Notes: a model not told the origin generated them from the sequence alone. A stretch of 14,599 bases of DNA from Anaerolineae bacterium (GCA_003694975.1 RFJH01000171.1:1-14599); one strand, 5' to 3'; positions 1 to 7,596 are shown, numbered from the stretch's first letter. Numbers and translations: made by a program.

Positions 1-1194
<1,194 letters not shown>

Positions 1195-1251
1195 TTTTCT
1201 GCACACGCTCCTTTCTCTGGGGCTTGTCTTTTGGGGAAGACGGGAAATGAA

Positions 1252-1281
1252 AAAGAGCCCTCCCCGAAGGGAAGGCTCTTT
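1252..1281 (-). terminator. Leader terminator upstream of argG (attenuator hairpin)
   Basis: On the minus strand this is a 13-bp stem (one G-U pair, otherwise Watson-Crick) closed by a TTCG tetraloop and followed by TTTTTC. It is a textbook intrinsic terminator, but it sits about 57 bases upstream of the argG start codon and inside the argG transcript. It would therefore stop transcription before the gene unless antitermination occurs. Its left arm and loop (1263-1277) are complementary to 1346-1360 at 14 of 15 positions, giving a competing antiterminator. Confidence 0.85.
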
Positions 1282-1306
1282 GGGTGAACCGAAACCGGTT
1301 GCCGAT

Positions 1307-1411
1307 TTACCGTGTCGTGATGCCCTTGCCCGTCCACGCGCAACCAGCCGTCCCTTCGGGTGAAGGTCGGCTGCTACGACGGGAGCGGGTCACAAAGGGC
1401 AGTTCAAGCAT
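1307..1411 (-). CDS. Putative Arg-rich leader peptide of argG (34 aa)
   Basis: A 34-codon frame from an ATG at 1411 to a TAA at 1307-1309 lies between the predicted argG promoter and the leader terminator. It begins MLELPFVTRSRRSSRP. Four of its five arginines fall within seven codons (residues 9, 11, 12 and 15), and the last sense codon is also Arg. The predicted transcription start is only about 3 bases before the ATG and there is no Shine-Dalgarno, so translation would be essentially leaderless. Ribosome stalling on the Arg codons (1387-1367) would block the left arm of the hairpin at 1345-1373. High GC makes Arg frequent in chance frames, so coding status is inference from layout. Confidence 0.5.
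   Translation of the reverse strand: MLELPFVTRSRRSSRPSPEGTAGCAWTGKGITTR
1345..1373 (-). promoter_or_regulatory. Attenuator 1:2 hairpin with antiterminator segment
   Basis: On the minus strand CAGCCG (1373-1368) pairs with CGGCTG (1350-1345), and CCTTC (1366-1362) pairs with GAAGG (1357-1353) around the loop ACCC. The right half (1360-1346) can instead pair with the left side of the downstream terminator (1277-1263) over 15 positions with one mismatch. This gives three mutually exclusive structures: 1:2 pause hairpin, 2:3 antiterminator and 3:4 terminator, as in trp- or his-type attenuators. The region overlaps the Arg-rich leader frame. Confidence 0.6.
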
Positions 1412-1421
1412 GTTGGGCGTG

Positions 1422-1450
1422 TTTTTATCACAAAGTAGCGCGTTCGTCAA
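1422..1450 (-). promoter_or_regulatory. Predicted promoter of the argG leader
   Basis: On the minus strand TTGACG (1450-1445) is followed after 17 bases by TAAAAA (1427-1422), which has a TGA extended -10 element immediately upstream. Transcription would start near 1414-1415. The promoter begins 13 bases after the T-tract of the SRP RNA terminator, so argG appears to have its own transcription start. Confidence 0.6.
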
Positions 1451-1463
1451 GGGCCGCGCTGCA

Positions 1464-1571
1464 AAAAACGCCGGGCAGGAGACCGGCGGCACCCGAAGAC
1501 ACTCCCTTACCGTTGCTTCCTCTCGGACCTGGCGGGGTTCGGAAGGCTCCGCCGCGCCGGGCCTGCCCGAC
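1464..1571 (-). ncRNA. ffs: Signal recognition particle RNA, small bacterial type (4.5S)
   Basis: RNA scaffold of the SRP. It binds Ffh and docks ribosome-nascent chains to FtsY at the membrane. The diagnostic helix-8 core CCAGGTCCGAGAGGAAGC reads on the minus strand across about 1532-1515, including the asymmetric loop sequence GGAAGCA. The ends form a 10-bp closing helix (1562-1571 with 1470-1479, one G-U), giving a rod of about 100 nucleotides with no Alu domain. The 3' end is followed by TTTTTT (1468-1463), an intrinsic terminator that uses the RNA's own stem. The tetraloop reads GAGA where most bacterial SRP RNAs have GGAA. A consensus promoter lies just upstream. Confidence 0.92.
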
Positions 1572-1577
1572 AGGGTT

Positions 1578-1606
1578 AAGATACCCCAATCGAGGGGATG
1601 TGTCAA
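1578..1606 (-). promoter_or_regulatory. Promoter of the SRP RNA gene
   Basis: On the minus strand a perfect TTGACA (1606-1601) is followed after 17 bases by TATCTT (1583-1578), which places the start of transcription at about 1571, exactly where the closing helix of the RNA begins. This agreement fixes the 5' end of the RNA. Confidence 0.85.
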
Positions 1607-1615
1607 ACGATTGGG
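1585..1615. repeat. Inverted repeat across the SRP RNA promoter
   Basis: CCCAATCG (1585-1592) and CGATTGGG (1608-1615) form a perfect 8-bp inverted repeat separated by 15 bases. One arm lies between the -35 and -10 elements and the other just upstream of the -35. Arm centres are 23 bp apart, about two helical turns, which would suit a dimeric DNA-binding protein. No T-tract follows, so it is not a simple terminator for the upstream hydrolase gene. Confidence 0.55.
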
Positions 1616-1643
1616 ATGAGGGTGTGCGCCGGCGCGGGGCCTT

Positions 1644-2657
1644 TCATTTGAGCACGTCTTCGATGATCTCCCACGCGTAGCGGGCGACGAGCGCCTCCAC
1701 CTGGCGGTCGGTGCTATCCGGCAGCATGGGAGGGGGAGCGTTGAAGTCGTAGGTTTGATTGGGCGGCTCGTCGTTCAGGCGCACCCAGGGGACTCCCCCC
1801 TCTACGGCGTTGTTCACCATCAGAAGAGCGTGGTAGACATCCGGCTGGACGTGGTCTTTCTGGGACTGGATGCGCTGGTAGGGCACGCGCACCTGACCGA
1901 TGAACGTCGCCGCCTCGCGCTGCGCCCAGAAGGCCTCGTCATCGCAGGAGGCGACGTCCTTCAAGTGGCCAAGGTGGTCGCTATCGCAGCCGCCCGTGTC
2001 GTCGCGGTTGGCGGGGCCTTCCCAATCGATCAGGAAGCGCACCGGCAGGTCGGGGTAACGCGCCAGCGCGCCGCTGCCCATCGTGATGCCGTAGGAAAAG
2101 GTCGCCAGAGCGATGAGGTCGGGGTCTACGCCCTCCTGGGTGACGGCGGAGCGGACGACCTCCGCCAGCCCGTCCTGCTGGATGAAGCCGCCGTAATCCT
2201 CCTCGCCCTCGCTCGCCCCGCGCCCATCGGGGTCGAAGGCAATCACGGTGAACCCCTGTTCAGCGAGGCGTAGCGCCTGTTCCGGCTTCGTGATCCCGTT
2301 CCCGCCCGGGACGAGGATCAGGGTCGGCAGAGGGCGACCGTCCCAGTCCGGGGGATGGTAGATGCGCACGGACAGGCGCGCGCCGCCGGTCGGGTTCGTG
2401 ACCGTGTACGTCGCGGTCGTGTCACCTGGCCGGGGACGGAGTGCGGTCGGGGGCGCGGAGGTCGCGAGCGGAGCGGTCGTCCCCGCGCAGTCCTGTGGAC
2501 AGTTCATGCCGTTCTCCGGCCCATCGCATACGCCGTCGCCGCAGTACTTCGCGGGGTGGGGAGGGGCGGTGGGCGTCGTGGAGGCGGGCGAGGGCAGCGT
2601 ACAGGCGCCCAGCAGGATAGACAAACTCAAGAGAAGAACCGTGCGGCGTGTGGTCAT
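1644..2657 (-). CDS. Secreted lipoprotein alpha/beta-hydrolase with Cys-rich module
   Basis: Predicted extracytoplasmic lipid-anchored hydrolase of 337 residues; the substrate cannot be read from the sequence. The signal peptide ends in the lipobox LLGAC (Cys19). A low-complexity linker follows, then a compact Cys module CGDGVCDGPENG..CPQDC at 39-57. Next is an alpha/beta-hydrolase domain from about 80: oxyanion stretch VPGGNG at 116-121, FDPDGRGASEGE at 141-152, and nucleophile elbow TFSYG with Ser188 (first Gly of GxSxG replaced by Thr). His269 in KDHVQPD is a candidate catalytic His and Asp211 a candidate acid. The ATG at 2657 is preferred over an upstream start at 2714 because it has GGAG eight bases upstream and begins the signal peptide directly. 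No clear terminator follows it. Confidence 0.82.
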   Translation of the reverse strand: MTTRRTVLLLSLSILLGACTLPSPASTTPTAPPHPAKYCGDGVCDGPENGMNCPQDCAGTTAPLATSAPPTALRPRPGDTTATYTVTNPTGGARLSVRIYHPPDWDGRPLPTLILVPGGNGITKPEQALRLAEQGFTVIAFDPDGRGASEGEEDYGGFIQQDGLAEVVRSAVTQEGVDPDLIALATFSYGITMGSGALARYPDLPVRFLIDWEGPANRDDTGGCDSDHLGHLKDVASCDDEAFWAQREAATFIGQVRVPYQRIQSQKDHVQPDVYHALLMVNNAVEGGVPWVRLNDEPPNQTYDFNAPPPMLPDSTDRQVEALVARYAWEIIEDVLK

Positions 2658-2698
2658 GAATGTGCTCTCCGGTGGGGAAGGGTTGGGGTATGTCGAGA

Positions 2699-2726
2699 AG
2701 TATAGCACGCCCAAAATAGATTACAA
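2699..2726 (-). promoter_or_regulatory. Promoter of the lipoprotein hydrolase gene
   Basis: On the minus strand TTGTAA (2726-2721) and TATACT (2704-2699) are separated by 16 bases, which puts the start of transcription at about 2692 with a 35-base leader containing the GGAG ribosome site. Its -35 box overlaps the -10 box of the divergent plus-strand promoter. Confidence 0.6.
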
Positions 2727-2727
2727 T
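2722..2727 (+). promoter_or_regulatory. -10 element for a leaderless mRNA
   Basis: TACAAT ends 7 bases before the ATG at 2735, so transcription would begin at or next to the start codon, and no Shine-Dalgarno precedes that codon. No good -35 is visible at the expected distance. This -10-then-ATG geometry is typical of leaderless genes. The element shares bases with the -35 of the divergent hydrolase promoter, so the two promoters probably compete. Confidence 0.55.
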
Positions 2728-2734
2728 ACCTTTG

Positions 2735-5368
2735 ATGCACCTGATTCTGACCCACGAACAGGCCGATTTCGACGCCCTGGCCTCCCTCTACGGCGCGTAC
2801 CTGCTGGACGAGCGTGCGCGGCCCATCCTGCCGCGCCGTATGAACCGCAACGTGCGCGCCTTCGTCACCCTCTACGGCGCGGAGTTCCCCTTCGTGGAGC
2901 CGGACGATTTGCCGCGCGAGCGCGTCACGTGGGTCACGCTGGTGGATACGCAATCCCTCGTCACCGTCAAGGGCATGGGAAAGAGGACGCGCGTCCGCGT
3001 GCTGGATCACCATCCCCGCCGCGCCGACCTGCCCGAGGAGTGGCAGGTCACCTGTGAAGAAGTCGGGGCGACCACCACGTTGCTGGTCGAGGCCTGGCAG
3101 GAGCGCAACGGCCACCTCTCGACCGTGCAGGCCACTCTCCTTCTGCTGGGTATCTACGAGGACACCGGATCGCTCACCTACGCCAGCACCACGCCGCGCG
3201 ATGTGCGCGCCGCGGCCTATCTTCTGGAGTGCGGGGCCAGTTTGAAGATTGCGGCGAATTTCCTCAACCCGCCTCTCTCACCTGCCCAGCGCCGCGTCTA
3301 CGACCGTCTGGTTGCCCATGCCAGGACGTACGACGTTCATGGTCATCGCGTCGTGGTGACCTGCGGCGATGCTACCGGCATGGACGAGGAGATTTCCTCC
3401 CTGGCGCACAAACTGCGCGACCACTTCGACCCGGATGCCCTCTTCGTGCTGGTCGCCACCGACGAGGGCGTGCGCCTGGTGGCGCGTTCCACCAGCGATG
3501 AGATTGATGTCGCCGCCGTAGCCGCCCACTTTGGCGGCGGAGGGCACGACCGCGCCGCAGCAGCCCTGATTCGCCCGCCGGACGAGGAGGAGAACCGGGA
3601 GAAGGGAGCACTTCAGGCATTCCTGAGCGAGCAGTGCCGCCGATTGGTGGACGTCCTGCCGCGCTTTGTGCGTCCCTCGATCACCGTGGCGCAGATTATG
3701 TCGCATGACCCTCAGGTGCTCTCCCCGGAGACCCCGGCGGAGGAGGCCGCGAAGCGAATGCAACGCTATGGCTACGAGGGTTTCCCCGTCGTGCGGGATG
3801 GACGCGTCATCGGCCTCCTCACGCGCCGCGCCGTAGACCGCGCCCTCGCCCACAAACTCAACCTGACCGCCGCCAGTCTGATGGAGGCCGGTGAAGTCAC
3901 CGTCCGGCCACAAGATTCCCTGCAAACGCTTCAGGCGCGCATGACTGAGAGCGGCTGGGGACAGATCCCGGTCGTGGATCCACAGAGCGGGCATGTGATC
4001 GGCATTGTCACCCGCACCGACCTCCTCAAGACCCTCGCCCCTCCCGATCACCGCCCCGGCTACCGCGACCTGGCGGAGCGCCTGGAAGAGGCCCTCCCGC
4101 CCTCTCACTTCGCCCTGATACGTGCCGTCGCGGAGGAGGGAGAGCGGCAGCAGATGGCGGTCTACGTCGTCGGCGGATTCGTGCGTGACCTGCTTCTGGA
4201 GCGCCCCGGCCTGGATTTCGATATCGTCGTCGAAGGGGATGCCATCGCCCTGGCGCGCGCCCTGGCGCGGCGTTACGGCGGGCGCGTCACCACCCATCGT
4301 CGCTTTGGGACGGCGAAGTGGTTCCTCCCCCGAAGTCCCTTTGGCCTCCGGCCGGACGACCTGCAAACCCTCGACCTGATCTCCGCCCGCACCGAGTTCT
4401 ACGAGCGCCCCAGCGCTCTGCCCACCGTGGAGCGCGGGAGCATCAAACTCGACCTCCATCGCCGCGACTTCACCATCAACACCCTCGCCATCCGCCTGGA
4501 CGGGCGTCACTTTGGCAAACTCTACGATTACTGGGGCGGTCTGAGCGACCTGGAGCGCGGCCTGGTGCGCGTCCTGCACTCGCTTTCCTTCATTGACGAC
4601 CCCACGCGCATGTTGCGCGCCGTGCGTTACGAGCAGCGCTACGACTTCCGCATCGAGGAACGCACTCTGCAATTGATGGACGGCGCGCGCCCCCTCCTGG
4701 CGCGTCTCAGCGGTGACCGCGTGCGTCACGAACTCGACCTCATCCTGGACGAACCCCGCGCCCCGCAGATGCTCGCCCGCCTGGCCGAACTCGACTTATT
4801 GAAGGCTATCCATCCCGACCTGCCCTGGGACGAGTCCCTGCGCGCTCTCCTGCAAAAAGGGCTGGACGCCTCGCCCCCGGACGAGTTCGGTTCGCTCCCG
4901 GACCTGAGCGGGGTCCCGCGCCGACGCGCGCTGGGCTACCTCCTGTGGCTCTCCGGCCTGGCCCCGGAGCGCCTGCGCGAGGTGGGCCGCCGACTGCGTT
5001 TCGTCGCGCCGCTGCTCAAGGCGCTTATCGCGGCTGCGACGGCGCGCGCCGCGTTTCCCACGCTGGCAGGTGCACCTCCGAGCGCCTGGACGGCGCGCCT
5101 GGACGAAGTCCCTCCGCTGGCAGTTTATGCCCTTTGGCTCGCGGCGACCGATGAGGCGGCGCGCACCGCCTTGCATCAGTACCTGTCTCGCTGGCGTTTC
5201 GTCTCCCCGCGCACGGACGGGCACGTCCTGCGGGCGCGCGGTCTGCCGCCGGGGCCGATCTATCGCCGCATTCTGAGTCGACTGCGCCGCGCCTGGCTGG
5301 ATGGCGAGGTCCACACTGAAGAAGAAGAGCAAGCCCTCCTGGAGCAGTTGCTTCGCGATCTGACCTGA
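2735..5368 (+). CDS. DHH / CBS-pair / tRNA nucleotidyltransferase fusion (CCA- or A-adding enzyme)
   Basis: 877-residue cytoplasmic enzyme predicted to add nucleotides to tRNA 3' ends. Domains in order: a DHH phosphoesterase domain with HEQADFDALAS (Asp11, Asp13), VLDHHP (Asp91-His93) and YEDTGS (Asp143); a DHHA1 domain with FGGGGHDRA near 267-273; two CBS domains (about 315-435); and a class II nucleotidyltransferase head with VVGGFVRDLL near 478-487, catalytic LDFDIV (Asp494, Asp496) and HRRDFTIN near 575-582. A helical neck and body follow, starting with IDDPTRMLRAVRYEQRY near 620. Related long fusions include A-adding enzymes that work with a separate CC-adding enzyme. The sequence alone does not tell whether this one adds A, CC or CCA. 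ATG 2735 is chosen over the TTG at 2732 because of the leaderless promoter spacing. Confidence 0.93.
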   Translation: MHLILTHEQADFDALASLYGAYLLDERARPILPRRMNRNVRAFVTLYGAEFPFVEPDDLPRERVTWVTLVDTQSLVTVKGMGKRTRVRVLDHHPRRADLPEEWQVTCEEVGATTTLLVEAWQERNGHLSTVQATLLLLGIYEDTGSLTYASTTPRDVRAAAYLLECGASLKIAANFLNPPLSPAQRRVYDRLVAHARTYDVHGHRVVVTCGDATGMDEEISSLAHKLRDHFDPDALFVLVATDEGVRLVARSTSDEIDVAAVAAHFGGGGHDRAAAALIRPPDEEENREKGALQAFLSEQCRRLVDVLPRFVRPSITVAQIMSHDPQVLSPETPAEEAAKRMQRYGYEGFPVVRDGRVIGLLTRRAVDRALAHKLNLTAASLMEAGEVTVRPQDSLQTLQARMTESGWGQIPVVDPQSGHVIGIVTRTDLLKTLAPPDHRPGYRDLAERLEEALPPSHFALIRAVAEEGERQQMAVYVVGGFVRDLLLERPGLDFDIVVEGDAIALARALARRYGGRVTTHRRFGTAKWFLPRSPFGLRPDDLQTLDLISARTEFYERPSALPTVERGSIKLDLHRRDFTINTLAIRLDGRHFGKLYDYWGGLSDLERGLVRVLHSLSFIDDPTRMLRAVRYEQRYDFRIEERTLQLMDGARPLLARLSGDRVRHELDLILDEPRAPQMLARLAELDLLKAIHPDLPWDESLRALLQKGLDASPPDEFGSLPDLSGVPRRRALGYLLWLSGLAPERLREVGRRLRFVAPLLKALIAAATARAAFPTLAGAPPSAWTARLDEVPPLAVYALWLAATDEAARTALHQYLSRWRFVSPRTDGHVLRARGLPPGPIYRRILSRLRRAWLDGEVHTEEEEQALLEQLLRDLT

Positions 5369-5376
5369 TCTATAAT
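5348..5376 (+). promoter_or_regulatory. Promoter of the DUF2726 gene
   Basis: A perfect TATAAT (5371-5376) lies just after the upstream stop codon, 17 bases downstream of TTGCTT (5348-5353), a weak -35 inside the preceding gene. Transcription would start near 5383, giving a leader of about 25 bases that carries GAGGAG. The gene can therefore be expressed apart from the nucleotidyltransferase fusion. Confidence 0.6.
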
Positions 5377-5407
5377 AAGGGCGGTAGAGAAGAGAAGTGA
5401 GGAGAAA

Positions 5408-6028
5408 ATGGGGCGTCAGGGCGATTCGCCCGAGTCGGTCGGTGCCGATTCGGGTGCTCATCAAAAGGCATTGCCTTATCGTCTGCGAGGGAAATTTCTT
5501 TCTGCGGGCGAGGAGGCGTTGTGTCGCCTCTTGCAACGTATCGCGGGGGAGCGTTTTCTCATCTGCCCCAAAGTCGCGTTGACCGAACTGGTCACCGTGG
5601 CGCGTCCCAATGAGAACGTCCACTTCTACAATAAAATCTTCCGCAAGAGCGTTGATTTTCTTCTGCTCAGCCGTCGCACGATGAAGCCGGTGATGGGCGT
5701 GCAACTGGTCACGCCGGGAGAGAAGGGGCCACGCCCTGGGGAACGTTTCCTGCAAGAGGTGTTCTCGGCGATTGGCCTCCCCCTGGTCTCGATTCCCATC
5801 GCCGAGCGCTATTCGCTCGAAGAGATCCTGCCTCTCTTTCGCCTGGCGCTGGTGAAAGTGCAATCCTCCCCTCCCCGCGACAAGGATGCGGATTTCGCCC
5901 CCTTGTGCCCGAAGTGTGGCATTACGATGGTGCTGCGCGTTGTGCGCGAAGGTCCTCGCGCCGGCACGAAGTACTACGGCTGCATGAACTACCCGCGTTG
6001 CAAGGAGACCTTGCCGCTGCCCTCGTAG
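5408..6028 (+). CDS. DUF2726 protein with C-terminal topoisomerase-type zinc finger
   Basis: 206-residue soluble protein of unknown function. Residues about 25-150 match the DUF2726 layout: SAGEEALCRLLQ (32-43), a hydrophobic strand with CPKVALTEL (53-61), FYNKIFRKSVDFLLLSR (73-89), then IGLPLVSIPIA (122-132). The usual acidic strand (IELDD-like) is replaced by GVQLVTP (97-103). This fold is related to PD-(D/E)XK nucleases, so the change suggests loss of catalysis. The C-terminus carries CPKC (167-170) and GCMNYPRC (191-198), a four-Cys zinc ribbon like the accessory fingers of topoisomerase I. The ATG at 5408 has GAGGAG 5 bases upstream. It ends 23 bases from the stop of the convergent minus-strand operon, and no terminator is seen there. 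Confidence 0.82.
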   Translation: MGRQGDSPESVGADSGAHQKALPYRLRGKFLSAGEEALCRLLQRIAGERFLICPKVALTELVTVARPNENVHFYNKIFRKSVDFLLLSRRTMKPVMGVQLVTPGEKGPRPGERFLQEVFSAIGLPLVSIPIAERYSLEEILPLFRLALVKVQSSPPRDKDADFAPLCPKCGITMVLRVVREGPRAGTKYYGCMNYPRCKETLPLPS

Positions 6029-6051
6029 GCACACTCCAGCAGAGACGACTG

Positions 6052-6963
6052 TCACCTGTAGTGCCGCGCCAGTTCGGAGGCGTAGCGCACCCCTACCTTC
6101 TCGCGGTTGGCCTCCAGCCAGTCGGAGAGGCGTGTCTTCCCACGCGGCGGCTCGGATGAGACCAGGAGGTTGCTCATCAGGCCGTCCAGTTCCTCGCGGG
6201 TCAGCAGCACGTCGCCGACCAGGGCGCTCAGCAGGCGCGCCGTCCACAGCGTCAGGCGGGGTGGCAGGTGCACCAGGCGCGCCGGACGCCCGATCTTCTC
6301 CGCGATCAGGCGTACCAGGCCTTCGAAGGTGAAGGTCTCCGGGCCGACGGCATCGGCGGTGATGTTCTCGCTCTGCGCGCCCGCCTCCACGGCGAGGGCG
6401 GCGAAGTCGTCTACAAAGATGGGTTGCAGGCGGTAATCTCCCTTGCCGGGGATGACGAAGAAGGGCGCACGGCGCAGAAGAAAGGCGATGTTGTTGATCA
6501 GGATGTCTTCCGCGCCGAAGAGCACCGTCGGGCGCAGGATGGCGTAACTCAAGCGTGAGGCGCGGATACTCTCTTCCAGTTCGGCCTTGCCGCGAAAATA
6601 GGGGAGGGGCGAATCCAAACTGGGGTTGGTGATGCTGGTGTGCACGATGCGACGCACCCCGGCGGTTTCCGCGGCGCGGAGCAGAGTCTTCGTGTTGCGC
6701 ACCGCTCTCTCGAAGGTGGTTGTGCCATAGTTGAACCGCACCCAGTACGTGTTGTAGAGCGCGGTCACGCCGCGCAGGGTGTCGGTCAGGGCGTCTTCGT
6801 CATCGAAGTGGAAGGGGAAGGCGCGCACCCGACCGTCGAAGGGGTCGGGGCGGTTGGGATGACCGGTCAGGGTGATGACCTCGTACCCCTGTTCGAGCAG
6901 GCGGCGGGTGATGTACTTGCCGGTGTAGCCGAAGGCGCCGGTGACGGCGACTCGTTCGCTCAT
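6052..6963 (-). CDS. NAD(P)-binding SDR-like epimerase / NDUFA9-type protein
   Basis: 303-residue atypical short-chain dehydrogenase with an N-terminal Rossmann fold: TGAFGYTGKYI at 8-18 carries the TGxxGxxG dinucleotide loop, and a YxxxK pair is present as YFRGK at 122-126. LRPTVLFG (143-150) and the QPIFVDDFAAL stretch (180-190) are typical of the NmrA/NDUFA9-like group, which includes complex I accessory proteins and sugar-nucleotide or quinone-related oxidoreductases. The substrate is not identifiable. The ATG at 6963 has a strong GGAGG five bases upstream. It is the last gene of a three-gene transcript, 14 bases after the lipoprotein gene. Confidence 0.85.
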   Translation of the reverse strand: MSERVAVTGAFGYTGKYITRRLLEQGYEVITLTGHPNRPDPFDGRVRAFPFHFDDEDALTDTLRGVTALYNTYWVRFNYGTTTFERAVRNTKTLLRAAETAGVRRIVHTSITNPSLDSPLPYFRGKAELEESIRASRLSYAILRPTVLFGAEDILINNIAFLLRRAPFFVIPGKGDYRLQPIFVDDFAALAVEAGAQSENITADAVGPETFTFEGLVRLIAEKIGRPARLVHLPPRLTLWTARLLSALVGDVLLTREELDGLMSNLLVSSEPPRGKTRLSDWLEANREKVGVRYASELARHYR

Positions 6964-6977
6964 TGTTCCTCCACAGG

Positions 6978-7559
6978 TCAGGGGGTTGGATGCAGGGCCC
7001 GGAGCAGGTCTGCGCCGCGCAGGCCTTCGCGAAGCGCCTGTTCCGCCTGCGTGATGGCGAAGCGAAGTTGCCGGGCCTCGCCTGTGGCCTGAAAGGTGAT
7101 GCTGACGTAGCCCGGATTCGGGCCGGGGGTCTGGTCGGTCGGGAAGCGTCCCAGAGCGGTCAGGACGCGTTCCAGGAGGTCGCCCAGGCGGGCTTCGTCT
7201 TGCAGGCTCTCGACCTCCAGCATGACGTAGAAATCGGTCTGCCTGGTGGCGAAGTAGACCGGGTTGCCGTCCTCGTCCAGGCAATCCTCGCCGTAGGCCA
7301 CGGCGCGCGCCGTGAGACGGGGCACATCAAGCCCTTGCAAGGCCTCTTCGAGTTGGGCGCTGAGTTCCGGCAGTTCGCGCCTCGCCCAGACGAAGGCGCA
7401 GGGAGGGGTTTCTTCGGGCGGCGGCGTCTCCAAAGCGGGCGCGTTTGCCGGGGGTTGTTCCGGTTCTTCAATGGCCCGGCTCGTGGCAGATGCGGCGGGT
7501 GCGCACGCGGCGAGGAGGAGCGCGAGGAGCAGGCTGAGCAGAAGGGATTTTCTGAGCAT
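6978..7559 (-). CDS. Small lipoprotein of unknown function
   Basis: 193 residues. A signal peptide rich in Leu ends in LLAAC (lipid-bearing Cys19), followed by a Pro/Glu-rich linker to about residue 55 and a compact folded region (55-190). Two further cysteines (54 and 93) could form a disulfide outside the membrane. CLDEDGNPVYFATRQTDFYV (93-112) is the most distinctive stretch; no family was recognised. The ATG at 7559 has AGAGG upstream. It lies between the channel gene (37-base gap) and the NAD(P)-binding gene (14-base gap), so it is probably co-transcribed and perhaps works with the channel at the membrane surface. Confidence 0.75.
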   Translation of the reverse strand: MLRKSLLLSLLLALLLAACAPAASATSRAIEEPEQPPANAPALETPPPEETPPCAFVWARRELPELSAQLEEALQGLDVPRLTARAVAYGEDCLDEDGNPVYFATRQTDFYVMLEVESLQDEARLGDLLERVLTALGRFPTDQTPGPNPGYVSITFQATGEARQLRFAITQAEQALREGLRGADLLRALHPTP

Positions 7560-7596
7560 GGGGACCTCTCTGTCCGAGGTGACCGTCACCTTATGT

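Noticed and set aside
1285..1415. Possible T-box, SAM-I or glutamine riboswitch in the argG leader (GGCAACC and TTCACCC..GGGACGG fragments)
   Set aside because: Only short fragments match; the T-box GGGTGG.ACCGCG core, the SAM-I kink-turn/AAGAG region and the glutamine GAAGTAGG element are missing. The Arg-rich frame plus competing hairpins explains the layout better, though a covariance-model search would be decisive.
1624..1640. GC-rich palindrome (GCGCCGGCGC) after the hydrolase stop codon as its terminator
   Set aside because: No T-tract follows on the minus strand; it may be a chance palindrome in GC-rich DNA.
6029..6051. Bidirectional terminator between the convergent DUF2726 and NAD(P)-binding genes
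   Set aside because: The 23-base gap and its flanks hold no convincing GC stem followed by a T-tract on either strand.
3278..6247. Two 483-codon minus-strand frames opposite the nucleotidyltransferase fusion and the DUF2726 gene
   Set aside because: Both overlap genes with clear domains on the plus strand and show no conserved motif of their own.
6964..7284. N-terminal extension of the NAD(P)-binding protein to 7284
   Set aside because: The extension overlaps the lipoprotein gene in another frame; the ATG at 6963 has a strong GGAGG and starts directly at the Rossmann fold.
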